Shown in pieces: positions 26,775 through 35,321 of a stretch of DNA of 64,000 nucleotides. The stretch spans positions 2,313,631 to 2,377,630 of the forward strand of contig NZ_JACHEU010000001.1 of the NCBI RefSeq assembly GCF_014201615.1, read 5' to 3'. A program made the translations under genes and the position numbers. The DNA comes from Aquamicrobium lusatiense (lineage in GTDB: Bacteria > Pseudomonadota > Alphaproteobacteria > Rhizobiales > Rhizobiaceae). The notes beneath the pieces were generated by a model that did not search any database, had not been told where the DNA came from, and saw only the letters and a program-made list of their open reading frames with translations. The stretch's first letter is position 1. Each line of letters begins with the position of its first letter.

Positions 26775-28067
26775 ATGACAAATCCCACAGCAGATGTTTT
26801 GCGCGATGGTCCGGTTGCGGAGGATGCGGCGAAGATCGCTGCCCTGCGGCGCACGAAATTCGTGGCCGCCATGGCCCTGCTGTTTTGCGTGGCGCTGTTT
26901 GCCGTGGCGAAGCTTCTGCAACCGGCCTATCCGGCGATGGGCGTGGTTGCCGCTTTCGCCGAAGCGGCAACCATTGGCGGGCTGGCCGACTGGTATGCGG
27001 TGGTGGCGCTGTTCCGGCGGCCGCTTGGGCTGCCGATCCCGCACACGGCGATCATCCCTTCCAACCAGACCCGCATTGCCGACAATCTCGGCCGGTTCAT
27101 TGAGGTCAATTTTCTGGCGCCCGGACCGGTTCGCGAAAAACTGAAGGAGGTGGATTTCGCAGCACTCGTCGCGGACTGGCTGGCGGACGAAAAACGCTCG
27201 GCCGGCCTGTCGCGATTTGTCGGCCGGCTGGTGCCGCAGATGCTCGCCGCCGTCGAGCAATCCGGACTGCGGGATTTCGTGGGCAAACGCCTGACGGACG
27301 AACTGGAGAAGGTGAAGGTGGCGCCGCTCGCCGCAGACCTTCTGTCCGCCTTCACCCATGATCGGGGCCACCAGAAGCTGTTCGATGAATTGGTGCGGGC
27401 CGTTTCGGGCTTTCTCGCCGATGAGCGAGCTCTGGAAGCCATGCGCGAAAAGATCCGCGCCGAATTGCCGACGCTTTTCAACCTCTTCCGCGCGGACGCT
27501 TATCTTCTGAAAAAGATCGTGGCTTCCGCAGTGACGCTTCTGGAGGATGTTCAGGCCGACCCCGCGCACCCGCTGCGCGACGAGTTCGACCGCTTTGTCG
27601 AGGGCTTCATCGTTCGCCTGAAAACGTCCGGGGACTATGCCGAGCGCGCGGAGAAGCTGAAGCGGGATCTGCTGGCGCGGCCGGAAATGCGCGGACTGAT
27701 CTCCACCATGTGGGCCAGCCTGCGCGATTTCATCGAGCAGGGAGCGGATGGCAAGGGAGGGGCGATCCAGTCGCATCTCACCAACATGTTCGTGGAGATC
27801 GGGCGCCATCTGGCCGAGGATCCCAAGGTGAAGGCGGATATGAACGCAGGCTTCGTCGTGGCGCTCGCCGCCTTCGTGGAAAGCCAGAAGAGCGGCGTGT
27901 CGACCTTCATCGCCGATCAGGTCAAGCGCTGGGATCTGGCGCAGCTTACGCGCCTGATCGAGATCAACATTGGCAGGGACCTGCAATATATCCGTTTCAA
28001 CGGCATGATCGTCGGAGGTATTGCCGGCATAGCGCTTTATGTGTTCGAGAGTATTTTTCTTTCATAG
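26775..28067 (+). CDS. DUF445 family membrane-anchored protein
   Basis: A 430-residue protein with membrane segments at both ends (FVAAMALLFCVALFAVA near residue 30 and MIVGGIAGIALYVFESIF at the C-terminus) around a long amphipathic helical middle. The family signature GGLADWYAVVALFRRPLGLPI-type region follows the first helix. The function is unknown. The frame is open for 65 codons upstream, but ATG 26775 matches the family N-terminus; its Shine-Dalgarno sequence is weak. It begins 180 nt from the divergent speB start. Confidence 0.85.
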   Translation: MTNPTADVLRDGPVAEDAAKIAALRRTKFVAAMALLFCVALFAVAKLLQPAYPAMGVVAAFAEAATIGGLADWYAVVALFRRPLGLPIPHTAIIPSNQTRIADNLGRFIEVNFLAPGPVREKLKEVDFAALVADWLADEKRSAGLSRFVGRLVPQMLAAVEQSGLRDFVGKRLTDELEKVKVAPLAADLLSAFTHDRGHQKLFDELVRAVSGFLADERALEAMREKIRAELPTLFNLFRADAYLLKKIVASAVTLLEDVQADPAHPLRDEFDRFVEGFIVRLKTSGDYAERAEKLKRDLLARPEMRGLISTMWASLRDFIEQGADGKGGAIQSHLTNMFVEIGRHLAEDPKVKADMNAGFVVALAAFVESQKSGVSTFIADQVKRWDLAQLTRLIEINIGRDLQYIRFNGMIVGGIAGIALYVFESIFLS

Positions 28068-28230
28068 GGCAACCAAATCCATCCGTATGGTTTTAGAAGA
28101 ATCTGATTCTTCGGGAGTTCGATCTTCCGGAATGAATCGATAGATTCGACAGCGTTTCCAAAATTGCCACACTGAAGCGCTTATAGTAGCCATAACCGGA
28201 TTTGATGAAGGCATATGCTGGAAAGGCGGA

Positions 28231-28728
28231 ATGGACAGACGGCCACCGACATTCGATGAACTGAAGAGCATGATCGGCCACGAGCTTGGCGTTTCCGGCT
28301 GGACGATTGTGGACCAGTCGCGGATCGACCAGTTTGCCGATTGTACGGGCGATCGCCAGTGGCTGCATACGGATCCCGAGCGGGCGAGGCGGGAAAGCCC
28401 GCTGCGCGTCACCATTGCCCATGGCTATCTGACGCTGTCGATCGTCGGCGCGCTTTGCCATGAACTCGGCGCGATCCCGGAAAACACGCAGGCGGCATTC
28501 AATTACGGGCTCGACGAGGTGCGTTTTCTTGCGCCGGTGCGGGTCGGCTCGCGTGTCCGCCTGCGCGCGACCTTGCTTTCCATGGAAGACAAGGCGCCGG
28601 GGCAGTATCTGATGAAGTTCCTCAACACCATCGATATCGAGGGCGAGGAAACACCGGCACTGACCGCAGAAACACTTGTGATGTTCTATGAAAGACGCCG
28701 AAAGCCGCGCCGGCGCCCTTCATCCTAG
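28231..28728 (+). CDS. MaoC-like hotdog-fold dehydratase
   Basis: A 165-residue hotdog protein of the MaoC (R)-specific enoyl-CoA hydratase family. The hydratase 2 motif is recognisable: DQFADCTGDRQWLHTDPERA contains the catalytic Asp and His. TIAHGYLTLS and VRFLAPVRVGSRVRLRATL follow. The start has AAGGCGGA before it. The substrate is probably a short-chain enoyl-CoA. The upstream 163 nt has two small hairpins (GAAGAA/TTCTTC and GAATC/GATTC). It is convergent with the FAH-family gene 10 nt away. Confidence 0.88.
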   Translation: MDRRPPTFDELKSMIGHELGVSGWTIVDQSRIDQFADCTGDRQWLHTDPERARRESPLRVTIAHGYLTLSIVGALCHELGAIPENTQAAFNYGLDEVRFLAPVRVGSRVRLRATLLSMEDKAPGQYLMKFLNTIDIEGEETPALTAETLVMFYERRRKPRRRPSS

Positions 28729-28738
28729 CGGACGGCCT

Positions 28739-29434
28739 TTATCGCCGGGCGGCGATTTCCAGCTCGACCACGCCAATGTTTTCGATCTCGCCACTGAGGC
28801 GGTCGCCTGCGACCACGGGGCCGACGCCGGATGGCGTGCCGGTGAAGATCAGGTCTCCGGGCTGCAATTCCACTGCCTGGCTGCAAATCGCCACGATATC
28901 CGGCACAGGCCAGATCATCTCGGCCAGATCTCCCTGCTGGCGCGTTTCTCCATTGACGGAAAGCCGGATCCGTCCGCTGTGCGGAATGCTGTTGCGATCC
29001 GCCGGGGTAAGTGGGCCGCAAGGGGCCGAATGATCGAACGCTTTCGCCCAGTCCCACGGCCTGCCGGCCTTCTTCGCCACATCCTGAAGGTCACGGCGGG
29101 TCAGGTCGATCCCCACGCCATAACCCCAGATATGGTCGGCCGCAGCATCGCGGCCAATATTCACGCCGCGCTCGCCGATGGCCACCACCAGCTCGATTTC
29201 GTGATGAAGGTTTTCTGTCGCAAGGGGGTAGGGGATCACGGTGCCGGAATCCACGACCGCATCGGCTGGCTTTGTGAAGAAAAAGGGCGGGTCGCGCTCG
29301 TCATTGCCCATTTCGCGGATATGGGCGGCATAATTTCGCCCCACACAAAATATGCGCCGGACCGGAAAACGCTGCTGGCTGTTCCGGATCGCCACGGAAG
29401 GAGTGGCAGGCAGGGGAAGCGCGAAATCAGTCAT
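28739..29434 (-). CDS. Fumarylacetoacetate hydrolase family protein
   Basis: A 231-residue protein of the FAH superfamily (hydrolases, isomerases and oxaloacetate decarboxylases acting on 2-oxo acids). Signatures are VGRNYAAHIREMGN, FFFTKPADAVV, HHEIELVVAIG (metal ligands Glu) and GDLIFTGTPSGVGPV. The start ATG 29434 gives the usual N-terminus; the longer open frame beyond it runs antisense through serS and is not coding. The exact reaction is unknown; the short length resembles FahD1-type acylpyruvase or oxaloacetate tautomerase proteins. Confidence 0.88.
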   Translation of the reverse strand: MTDFALPLPATPSVAIRNSQQRFPVRRIFCVGRNYAAHIREMGNDERDPPFFFTKPADAVVDSGTVIPYPLATENLHHEIELVVAIGERGVNIGRDAAADHIWGYGVGIDLTRRDLQDVAKKAGRPWDWAKAFDHSAPCGPLTPADRNSIPHSGRIRLSVNGETRQQGDLAEMIWPVPDIVAICSQAVELQPGDLIFTGTPSGVGPVVAGDRLSGEIENIGVVELEIAARR

Positions 29435-29638
29435 CTTGTCGTGCAGCTTTCTGTTGCGACGTGATTCTTTCAGGCGGGTATCGACCCTTGACAGATTTGT
29501 CCTGTTTGCCCGGAGGGGCAAGAAGTGATGGCGGGAATTGCGCCAATGCGCGAAAATTTGACCCGCTTGCAGGTCCCAAGCTTGAAACGTCTCCGGATGC
29601 GGTTTAGGCGATGACACTTCACCAAGGAACGGCCTGCC

Positions 29639-30943
29639 ATGCTTGACATCAAGTGGATTCGCGAGAACCCCAACGCTCTGGTTGAAGCGCTGAAGAAGCG
29701 CTCCTGGTCGCAGGCGGATGCGCAGTCGACGGTCGATGAGATCGTTGCCGGTGACGAGGCGCGCCGCGCTCATGTGCTGAAGCTGCAGCAGGCGCAGGAA
29801 CGCCGCAACGCCGCCTCGAAGGAGATCGGCAAGGCCATGGCCGCAAAGGACATGGATCTGGCCGAAAAGCTGAAGGCCGAGGTGGGGGACATCAAGTCCT
29901 TCATTCAGGATGGCGAGGCGGAGGAGCGCCGTCTCGACAAGGCGCTCAACGATGCACTGGCGGTGATCCCGAACCTGCCGCTGGACAATGTGCCGGTCGG
30001 CAAGGACGAGAACGACAATGTCGAGTTGCGCAAGGTCGGCAAGGTGCCGGTGCCTGCGAACTGGACGCGCGAGCATTTCGACATCGGCGAAGGGCTCGGC
30101 ATGATGGATTTCGAGTGCGCCGCGCGCCTTTCCGGTTCGCGCTTCACCGTGCTGAGGGGCCAGCTTGCGCGGCTGGAGCGTGCGCTTGGCCAGTTCATGC
30201 TGGATCTTCACACCACCGAGCACGGCTACACAGAGGTTCAGGTGCCACTGCTGGTGCGCGATGACGCGCTGTTCGGTACCGGTAACCTGCCGAAGTTCGA
30301 GGAAGACCTGTTTTTCGTGCCGCATGGCGATGGCAGGCTCGGCCTCATTCCCACCTCCGAGGTGCCGCTCACCAATCTGGTGCGCGAGGAGATCACGGCG
30401 CACGAAAAGCTGCCGCTGCGTTTCACCTCGCTAACGCCCTGCTTCCGTTCAGAAGCCGGGTCGGCCGGGCGTGACACCCGCGGTATGTTGCGCCAGCACC
30501 AGTTCTACAAGGTCGAGATGGTGTCGATCACCGATGCCGACAGCTCGATCGAGGAACATGAGCGCATGACGGCCTGCGCCGAGGATGTGCTCAAGCGCCT
30601 CGACCTGCCGTTCCGCACCGTGGTTCTGTGCACCGGCGATATGGGCTTTGGCGCACGCCGCACGCACGACATCGAGGTGTGGCTGCCAGGGCAGAAGACC
30701 TATCGCGAAATTTCGTCCTGCTCCGTCTGCGGGGACTTTCAGGCGCGCCGCATGAACGCCCGCTACAAGGACAAGGATGGCAAGGGCAACCTCTTTATCC
30801 ATACGCTCAACGGTTCGGGGGTGGCGGTGGGCCGTGCGCTTATCGCTGTCATGGAAAATTACCAGAACGAGGATGGCTCGATCACTGTCCCTGACGTTCT
30901 GCGGCCCTATATGGGCGGCCTCGAAAAGATAGAAGTGAGATAG
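29639..30943 (+). CDS. serS: Seryl-tRNA synthetase
   Basis: Charges tRNA-Ser with serine in the cytoplasm. It has 434 residues. The N-terminal coiled-coil arm runs from about residue 25 to 100. Class II motif 2 is visible as [17 protein letters not shown], and motif 3 near [16 protein letters not shown]. The ATG follows AAGGAACGGCCTGCC. It is the first gene of serS-surE-pcm: surE starts directly after the stop codon. A tRNA-Ser(UGA) is encoded at 51.3 kb in the same window. Confidence 0.97.
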   Translation: MLDIKWIRENPNALVEALKKRSWSQADAQSTVDEIVAGDEARRAHVLKLQQAQERRNAASKEIGKAMAAKDMDLAEKLKAEVGDIKSFIQDGEAEERRLDKALNDALAVIPNLPLDNVPVGKDENDNVELRKVGKVPVPANWTREHFDIGEGLGMMDFECAARLSGSRFTVLRGQLARLERALGQFMLDLHTTEHGYTEVQVPLLVRDDALFGTGNLPKFEEDLFFVPHGDGRLGLIPTSEVPLTNLVREEITAHEKLPLRFTSLTPCFRSEAGSAGRDTRGMLRQHQFYKVEMVSITDADSSIEEHERMTACAEDVLKRLDLPFRTVVLCTGDMGFGARRTHDIEVWLPGQKTYREISSCSVCGDFQARRMNARYKDKDGKGNLFIHTLNGSGVAVGRALIAVMENYQNEDGSITVPDVLRPYMGGLEKIEVR

Positions 30944-31702
30944 ATGCGTATTCTGCTTACGAACGACGACGGTATCCACGCCGAGGGTCTTCAGTCACTG
31001 GAACGCGTCGCCCGCACCCTTTCGGACGATGTGTGGGTGGTGGCACCTGAAAACGACCAGTCCGGCTATGCACACTCGCTGTCGATTTCGGAACCGCTGC
31101 GCCTGCGTAAGATCGGCGAGAAGCGGTTCGCCGTGCGCGGCACCCCCACCGATTGCGTGATCATGGGCGCGCGCAAGGTGCTGCCGGGCCTTCCCGATCT
31201 TGTTCTGTCAGGCATCAATTCCGGCTCCAACATCGCCGATGACGTGACCTATTCAGGAACGGTGGCCGGTGCGATGGAGGGAACCCTTCTCGGCATTCGC
31301 TCGATCGCGCTCAGCCAGTCCTACACGCATGATGGCGAGGAGCGCGTCGTGCCATATGAGACCGCCGAGGCACTGGCTCCGGATCTTTTGAAGAAGCTGC
31401 TGGCGATGCCGCATCAGGAAGGTGTGCTCATCAACATCAACTTCCCAAAATGTGCCGCGCAGGATGTGAAGGGTACGCAGGTGACATCGCAGGGCAAGGT
31501 CGTCCACCGCCTGTGGATCGACGAGCGCCGCGATGGCCGGGGGCTCCCTTATTACTGGATGCGGTTCGGCAGGGGCGAAAGCAACGGCAAGACCGGCACC
31601 GATATTCACGCCATCGAGAATGATTATGTTTCGGTCACTCCGCTGCAGCTCGATTTCACCGCATATGAAATCCGCGATCAGCTGACCAAGGCGCTTGCAT
31701 GA
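30944..31702 (+). CDS. surE: 5'/3'-nucleotidase SurE
   Basis: A survival-protein nucleotidase acting on nucleoside monophosphates. It has 252 residues. The metal-binding motif [12 protein letters not shown] starts at residue 4, and [20 protein letters not shown] is conserved near residue 90. It is placed without any gap after serS and overlaps pcm by 4 nt, the classical surE-pcm arrangement tied to stationary-phase survival and protein repair. Confidence 0.96.
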   Translation: MRILLTNDDGIHAEGLQSLERVARTLSDDVWVVAPENDQSGYAHSLSISEPLRLRKIGEKRFAVRGTPTDCVIMGARKVLPGLPDLVLSGINSGSNIADDVTYSGTVAGAMEGTLLGIRSIALSQSYTHDGEERVVPYETAEALAPDLLKKLLAMPHQEGVLININFPKCAAQDVKGTQVTSQGKVVHRLWIDERRDGRGLPYYWMRFGRGESNGKTGTDIHAIENDYVSVTPLQLDFTAYEIRDQLTKALA

Positions 31703-32346
31703 CAGATGAGGATCGCGAAGGGTTCGCAGCCTTCCTGCTTCGCCTGCGTGGCAAGGGAACAGTCCCGAAAGCTCTGATTGCCGCGATAGAAGCCACACCT
31801 CGCCGTGGCTTTCTGGCTCCCCAGTTCAGCAATGTCGCCTGGTCGGAACGCATGTTGCCGATCGAGTGCGGCGAGGCAATCGAAGGCGCGGACATTCAGG
31901 CAGCCATCATCGCGGCCATGGGGCTGGAGCCCGGGATGCGGATCATGGAGATCGGCACCGGCTCGGGCTACACGGCAGCCGTGATGTCAAGGCTGGCCGG
32001 CCGCATCATTACAGTCGAACGCTACAAGACGCTGGCCGAGCAGGCGCGGCAGCGTTTCGACGCGCTGGGCATTTCCAACGTCATCGTGCGCCATGCCGAC
32101 GGTTCCAACGGTCTCCACAATGAAGGGCCTTTCGACCGCATCGTGGTGTGGGCTGCGTTCGAGAGCATCCCGCGTTTCCTGCTTGAACAATTGTCGAGCG
32201 GCGGACTTGTCATAGCGCCGGTCGGGCCGGCGGAAGGCGAGCAGCTCGTCGCCAAACTCACCAAGGTGGGCAGCCGCTTCGAGCGCGAAGACATCGGCGT
32301 GGTGCGTCTCCAGCCGCTTATCCCCGGAATTGCCTCGGTCATCTGA
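31699..32346 (+). CDS. pcm: Protein-L-isoaspartate O-methyltransferase
   Basis: Repairs isoaspartyl residues in aged proteins using S-adenosylmethionine. It has 215 residues. The SAM-binding motif [15 protein letters not shown] lies near residues 80-93, and the post-motif [17 protein letters not shown] follows. The N-terminal region [15 protein letters not shown] replaces the more usual catalytic loop but is positioned normally. It overlaps the surE stop (ATGA). After the stop, TCAGCGT and ACGCTGA arms (32347-32376) could form a hairpin. Confidence 0.92.
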   Translation: MTDEDREGFAAFLLRLRGKGTVPKALIAAIEATPRRGFLAPQFSNVAWSERMLPIECGEAIEGADIQAAIIAAMGLEPGMRIMEIGTGSGYTAAVMSRLAGRIITVERYKTLAEQARQRFDALGISNVIVRHADGSNGLHNEGPFDRIVVWAAFESIPRFLLEQLSSGGLVIAPVGPAEGEQLVAKLTKVGSRFEREDIGVVRLQPLIPGIASVI

Positions 32347-32386
32347 TCAGCGTTTTTTAGGAAAATTTTACGCTGAATTGAATGGC

Positions 32387-32417
32387 TTAACCGACCAGTA
32401 ACATTAACGCGCTTTAA
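32387..32417. promoter_or_regulatory. Possible CtrA-type binding sites upstream of the LytM lipoprotein gene
   Basis: TTAACCGACCAGTAA (32387-32401) matches TTAA-N7-TTAA with one mismatch, and TTAACGCGCTTTAA (32404-32417) is TTAA-N6-TTAA, 1 nt shorter than the CtrA consensus spacing. Both lie 40-70 nt before a cell-division-type gene. This is suggestive only; such AT-rich boxes arise by chance. Confidence 0.25.
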
Positions 32418-32456
32418 TCGTACCCAGTTCGTTCCGGGTCAGCGCGGGTCAGTGTC

Positions 32457-33710
32457 ATGCAATTCAGCATTTTGAAGGCAAAAAGGCGCAATCTGGCGCG
32501 CGGATGCGCCATGTTCTTGGTCGTCGCCGTCGTGTCGGGTTGCAGTTCGGGTGCCATGCGGTTTACCGATGGTCTTGACGGGATAACCACCGCATCCACA
32601 CCTCGGGCCAATGTTGGCGGGTATGGCAATGTTTCCCAGCCATATCCGGGCGATGTTGCAGCACAACAGCCCGTCTATACAGGCGGCGGCTACGGTTCCG
32701 GATCGGTCGGGCGTTCTTCGCTGCCACCGCCGTCGCAGCCCGCCGCAGTAGCACAGGCTCCGGCTCCGGCCGCAGTTCCCGCTGCTCCGGCGCAGGTTGC
32801 GGCCGCGCCCCGCCTCGATACGACCACGACCGCTTCCGTGGCGCAGAAGCAGGTGCCGGTTCCTTCCAACAAGCCGTTCCAGACGGCAGGGCAGGAAGCG
32901 CAGCGTCTTGCCGACCGCACTACCCAGCCGGTTTCCCAGCCCCAGCAGGTCGCGGCAGTGCCGCAGCCGGCCAGCCCGGCCAAGCCCGCACCGGCAGTCG
33001 CTGCCGCAGCAGGAGCCTACACGGTTCAGCAGGGCGATACGCTTTCGGCAATATCGCGCAAGACCGGCGTCAGCGTCGCTGCCCTGCAGCAGGCGAACGG
33101 CCTTGCTGATGGCAATATTCGTATCGGTCAGAGCCTGAAGGTGCCGGGTGCGACAGCCGCCGCAACCACGGCTGTCGCTGCGGTGAAGACCCCGGCCAAT
33201 GTCGATCCGGTAAAGACCGCCTCGACGCCGCCCGCTCCGCAGCAGACCGCGAGCGAGAAGGTCGCTTCCTACACACCGCCCAAACAGGCAACGAAGGCGC
33301 TCGATCAGGTTCAGGACGATGGTGCGCAAGCTCCTGATTCCACCGGAATCGGCAAGATGCGCTGGCCGGTCAAGGGGCGGGTGATTTCGGGCTTTGGCGG
33401 ACCTGGCGGAGACGGTATCGATATTTCCGTTCCGAAGGGCACCCCTGTGAAGGCGGCAGAGAACGGTGTTGTGATATACGCCGGCGACGGTCTCAAGGAG
33501 TTCGGCAACACGGTTCTGGTGCGCCACGATAACGGCCTCGTGACTGTCTATGGCAATGCCAGCGAGCTGAACGTCAAGCGCGGCCAGACCGTCAAGCGGG
33601 GCGAGCAGATCGCGCTTTCGGGCATGAGCGGCAATGCGAATGCGCCGAAGCTGCACTTCGAGATCCGCAAGAATTCGGCCCCGGTCGATCCGTCAACCTA
33701 TCTGGAATAG
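32457..33710 (+). CDS. NlpD/DipM-like lipoprotein with LysM and degenerate LytM (M23) domain
   Basis: A 417-residue outer-membrane lipoprotein. The lipobox VVSGC ends the signal peptide near residue 29. A long Ala/Pro/Gln-rich linker is followed by a LysM repeat (YTVQQGDTLSAISRKTG, about residues 184-225) and a C-terminal M23 domain. The usual zinc His of HxGxD is replaced (D319-G-I-D322) and the HxH becomes KLH400, so the peptidase is probably inactive and acts as an amidase activator, as NlpD and EnvC do in other bacteria. A good terminator follows. Confidence 0.88.
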   Translation: MQFSILKAKRRNLARGCAMFLVVAVVSGCSSGAMRFTDGLDGITTASTPRANVGGYGNVSQPYPGDVAAQQPVYTGGGYGSGSVGRSSLPPPSQPAAVAQAPAPAAVPAAPAQVAAAPRLDTTTTASVAQKQVPVPSNKPFQTAGQEAQRLADRTTQPVSQPQQVAAVPQPASPAKPAPAVAAAAGAYTVQQGDTLSAISRKTGVSVAALQQANGLADGNIRIGQSLKVPGATAAATTAVAAVKTPANVDPVKTASTPPAPQQTASEKVASYTPPKQATKALDQVQDDGAQAPDSTGIGKMRWPVKGRVISGFGGPGGDGIDISVPKGTPVKAAENGVVIYAGDGLKEFGNTVLVRHDNGLVTVYGNASELNVKRGQTVKRGEQIALSGMSGNANAPKLHFEIRKNSAPVDPSTYLE

Positions 33711-33763
33711 GCAACAGGAACTGTTGGCGGGTCTTCCTGACCTCCAGTCTGCCCCGCCACTTC

Positions 33764-33792
33764 ACCCGCCCCTGAGATGGGGCGGGTTTTTC
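33764..33792 (+). terminator. Rho-independent terminator after the LytM lipoprotein gene
   Basis: ACCCGCCCC (33764-33772) pairs with GGGGCGGGT (33779-33787) across a 6-nt loop, followed by a T-run ending at 33791. It lies 53 nt after the stop codon. Confidence 0.85.
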
Positions 33793-33868
33793 GTCTTTGG
33801 AAAGCGCATTTGCGAAACAGTGATTGCGTCAGCATTCACGCAGTTGCGGCGTGAATGCCGCGACAGGA

Positions 33869-34747
33869 TCAGATCTTCGACAGAGGCTTGCCGATCCGGC
33901 CTGCCAGGTCCTGAATGAACTGCCACGCCACGCGCCCGGAGCGGCTTCCTCGGGTGGTTGCCCATTCAAGTGCCTCCGCGCGCAGCGAGTCCTTGTCGGC
34001 ATCCAGCCCGTAGTGGCTGGCATAGCCGTCCACCATAGCCAGATAATCATCCTGCGAGCATTTGTGAAAACCGAGCCACAATCCGAATCGGTCGGAGAGG
34101 GAAACTTTTTCTTCGATCGCTTCGGACGGATTGATGGCCGTCGAGCGCTCATTGTCGATCATGTCGCGGGGCAGCAGATGGCGACGGTTGGACGTGGCGT
34201 AGAAGATGACATTGTTCGGTCGCCCCTCGACGCCGCCTTCCAGTGCTGCTTTGAGAGATTTGTAGGACGTGTCGTCATGGTCGAACGACAGGTCGTCACA
34301 GAACAGGATGAAGCGGTGCGGCGCTGCCTTTAACAGGCTCATCAGTTTTGGCAGCGTGTCTATGTCTTCGCGATGAATCTCGATGAGCTTGAGCGGCGAA
34401 GGGGCTTTGCCGGATGCGTTGACCGTAGCGTGCGCCGCCTTGACCAGCGATGATTTTCCCATGCCGCGTGCGCCCCACAGGAGCACATTGTTGGCCGGCA
34501 GGCCGGTTGCAAAGCGTTCGGTATTGTCCACCAGAATGTCGCGCACCCGGTCGACTCCCTTGATGAGGTCGATGTCCACCCTGTTCACGCTGTGAACCGG
34601 CTCCAGAAACGACAGTTCTGCCTGCCACACGAAGCAATCGGCGGCATCGATGTCGCTTTTCGGGACCTCTGCGGGAGCCAGACGGCTGACGGCTTCAATC
34701 AGGCGATCGAGCTTGCTGTTCAGGGCATCGAGTGGAGTGTCGGTCAT
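33869..34747 (-). CDS. DUF815 family AAA ATP-binding protein
   Basis: A 292-residue P-loop ATPase. Walker A GARGMGKSS lies near residue 92, Walker B-like FILFCDDLSFD near 145, and a sensor-like YATSNRRHLLP near 183. DUF815 proteins are single-domain AAA+ ATPases of unknown partner. The gene is convergent with the LytM lipoprotein gene and divergent from yajC (175-nt gap), which would hold promoters for both. Confidence 0.88.
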   Translation of the reverse strand: MTDTPLDALNSKLDRLIEAVSRLAPAEVPKSDIDAADCFVWQAELSFLEPVHSVNRVDIDLIKGVDRVRDILVDNTERFATGLPANNVLLWGARGMGKSSLVKAAHATVNASGKAPSPLKLIEIHREDIDTLPKLMSLLKAAPHRFILFCDDLSFDHDDTSYKSLKAALEGGVEGRPNNVIFYATSNRRHLLPRDMIDNERSTAINPSEAIEEKVSLSDRFGLWLGFHKCSQDDYLAMVDGYASHYGLDADKDSLRAEALEWATTRGSRSGRVAWQFIQDLAGRIGKPLSKI

Positions 34748-34922
34748 GGCTGGCGTATTTCTTCTGCTATCGATGGGTTTGAGAAGGCTGTATCATGGGT
34801 CGGTTGGCGCGAAAAGCGCGGGATTGGGCGCGCAGCGCGGTTGCAATGGCTGCTTGAGCGACTATATTCCGGCCGGATTTTCTGGCCGGAATACGGCTTT
34901 CCTTTTTATCCAGGAGTTATTC

Positions 34923-35258
34923 ATGTTCGTGACCCCGGCATATGCGCAGGCCACAGGCGGCGCACCCGATATGTTCATCAGCATATTGCCTTTCGTTCTT
35001 ATTTTCGTGGTAATGTACTTTCTGATCATCCGCCCGCAGCGCGCTCAGATGAAGAAGCGTGGCGAGATGCTGCAGGCCATTCGTCGGGGCGATACCGTTG
35101 TCACCGGCGGTGGCTTCATCGGTAAGGTGACCAAGGTCATCGACGACAATGAGCTGGAAATCGACCTCGGCGGCATGAAAGTGACGGCGCTGCGTTCGAC
35201 CATTGCTGACGTTCGCGTCAAGGGCGAGCCGGTCGCGAACCAGAACGCCAAGAAATAA
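34923..35258 (+). CDS. yajC: Sec translocon accessory subunit YajC
   Basis: A 111-residue inner-membrane protein with one N-terminal helix (ILPFVLIFVVMYFLIIRPQ) and a cytoplasmic domain starting RAQMKKRGEMLQAI. The segment GDTVVTGGGFIGKVTKV is the YajC hallmark. It joins SecDF in the holo-translocon. ATG 34923 follows CAGGAG, which fixes the start despite the open frame upstream. SecDF follows within about 60 nt. Confidence 0.95.
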   Translation: MFVTPAYAQATGGAPDMFISILPFVLIFVVMYFLIIRPQRAQMKKRGEMLQAIRRGDTVVTGGGFIGKVTKVIDDNELEIDLGGMKVTALRSTIADVRVKGEPVANQNAKK

Positions 35259-35321
35259 CCGTAATGGGGGCCGATGGCCCTCATCACATGGCCCACGGGC
35301 ACGCCAACAGGTTTTCGACAG

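Noticed and set aside
29435..30403. N-terminal extension of the FAH-family protein through serS
   Set aside because: The extra 323 codons run antisense to serS and lack similarity to the family; the ATG at 29434 gives the normal N-terminus.
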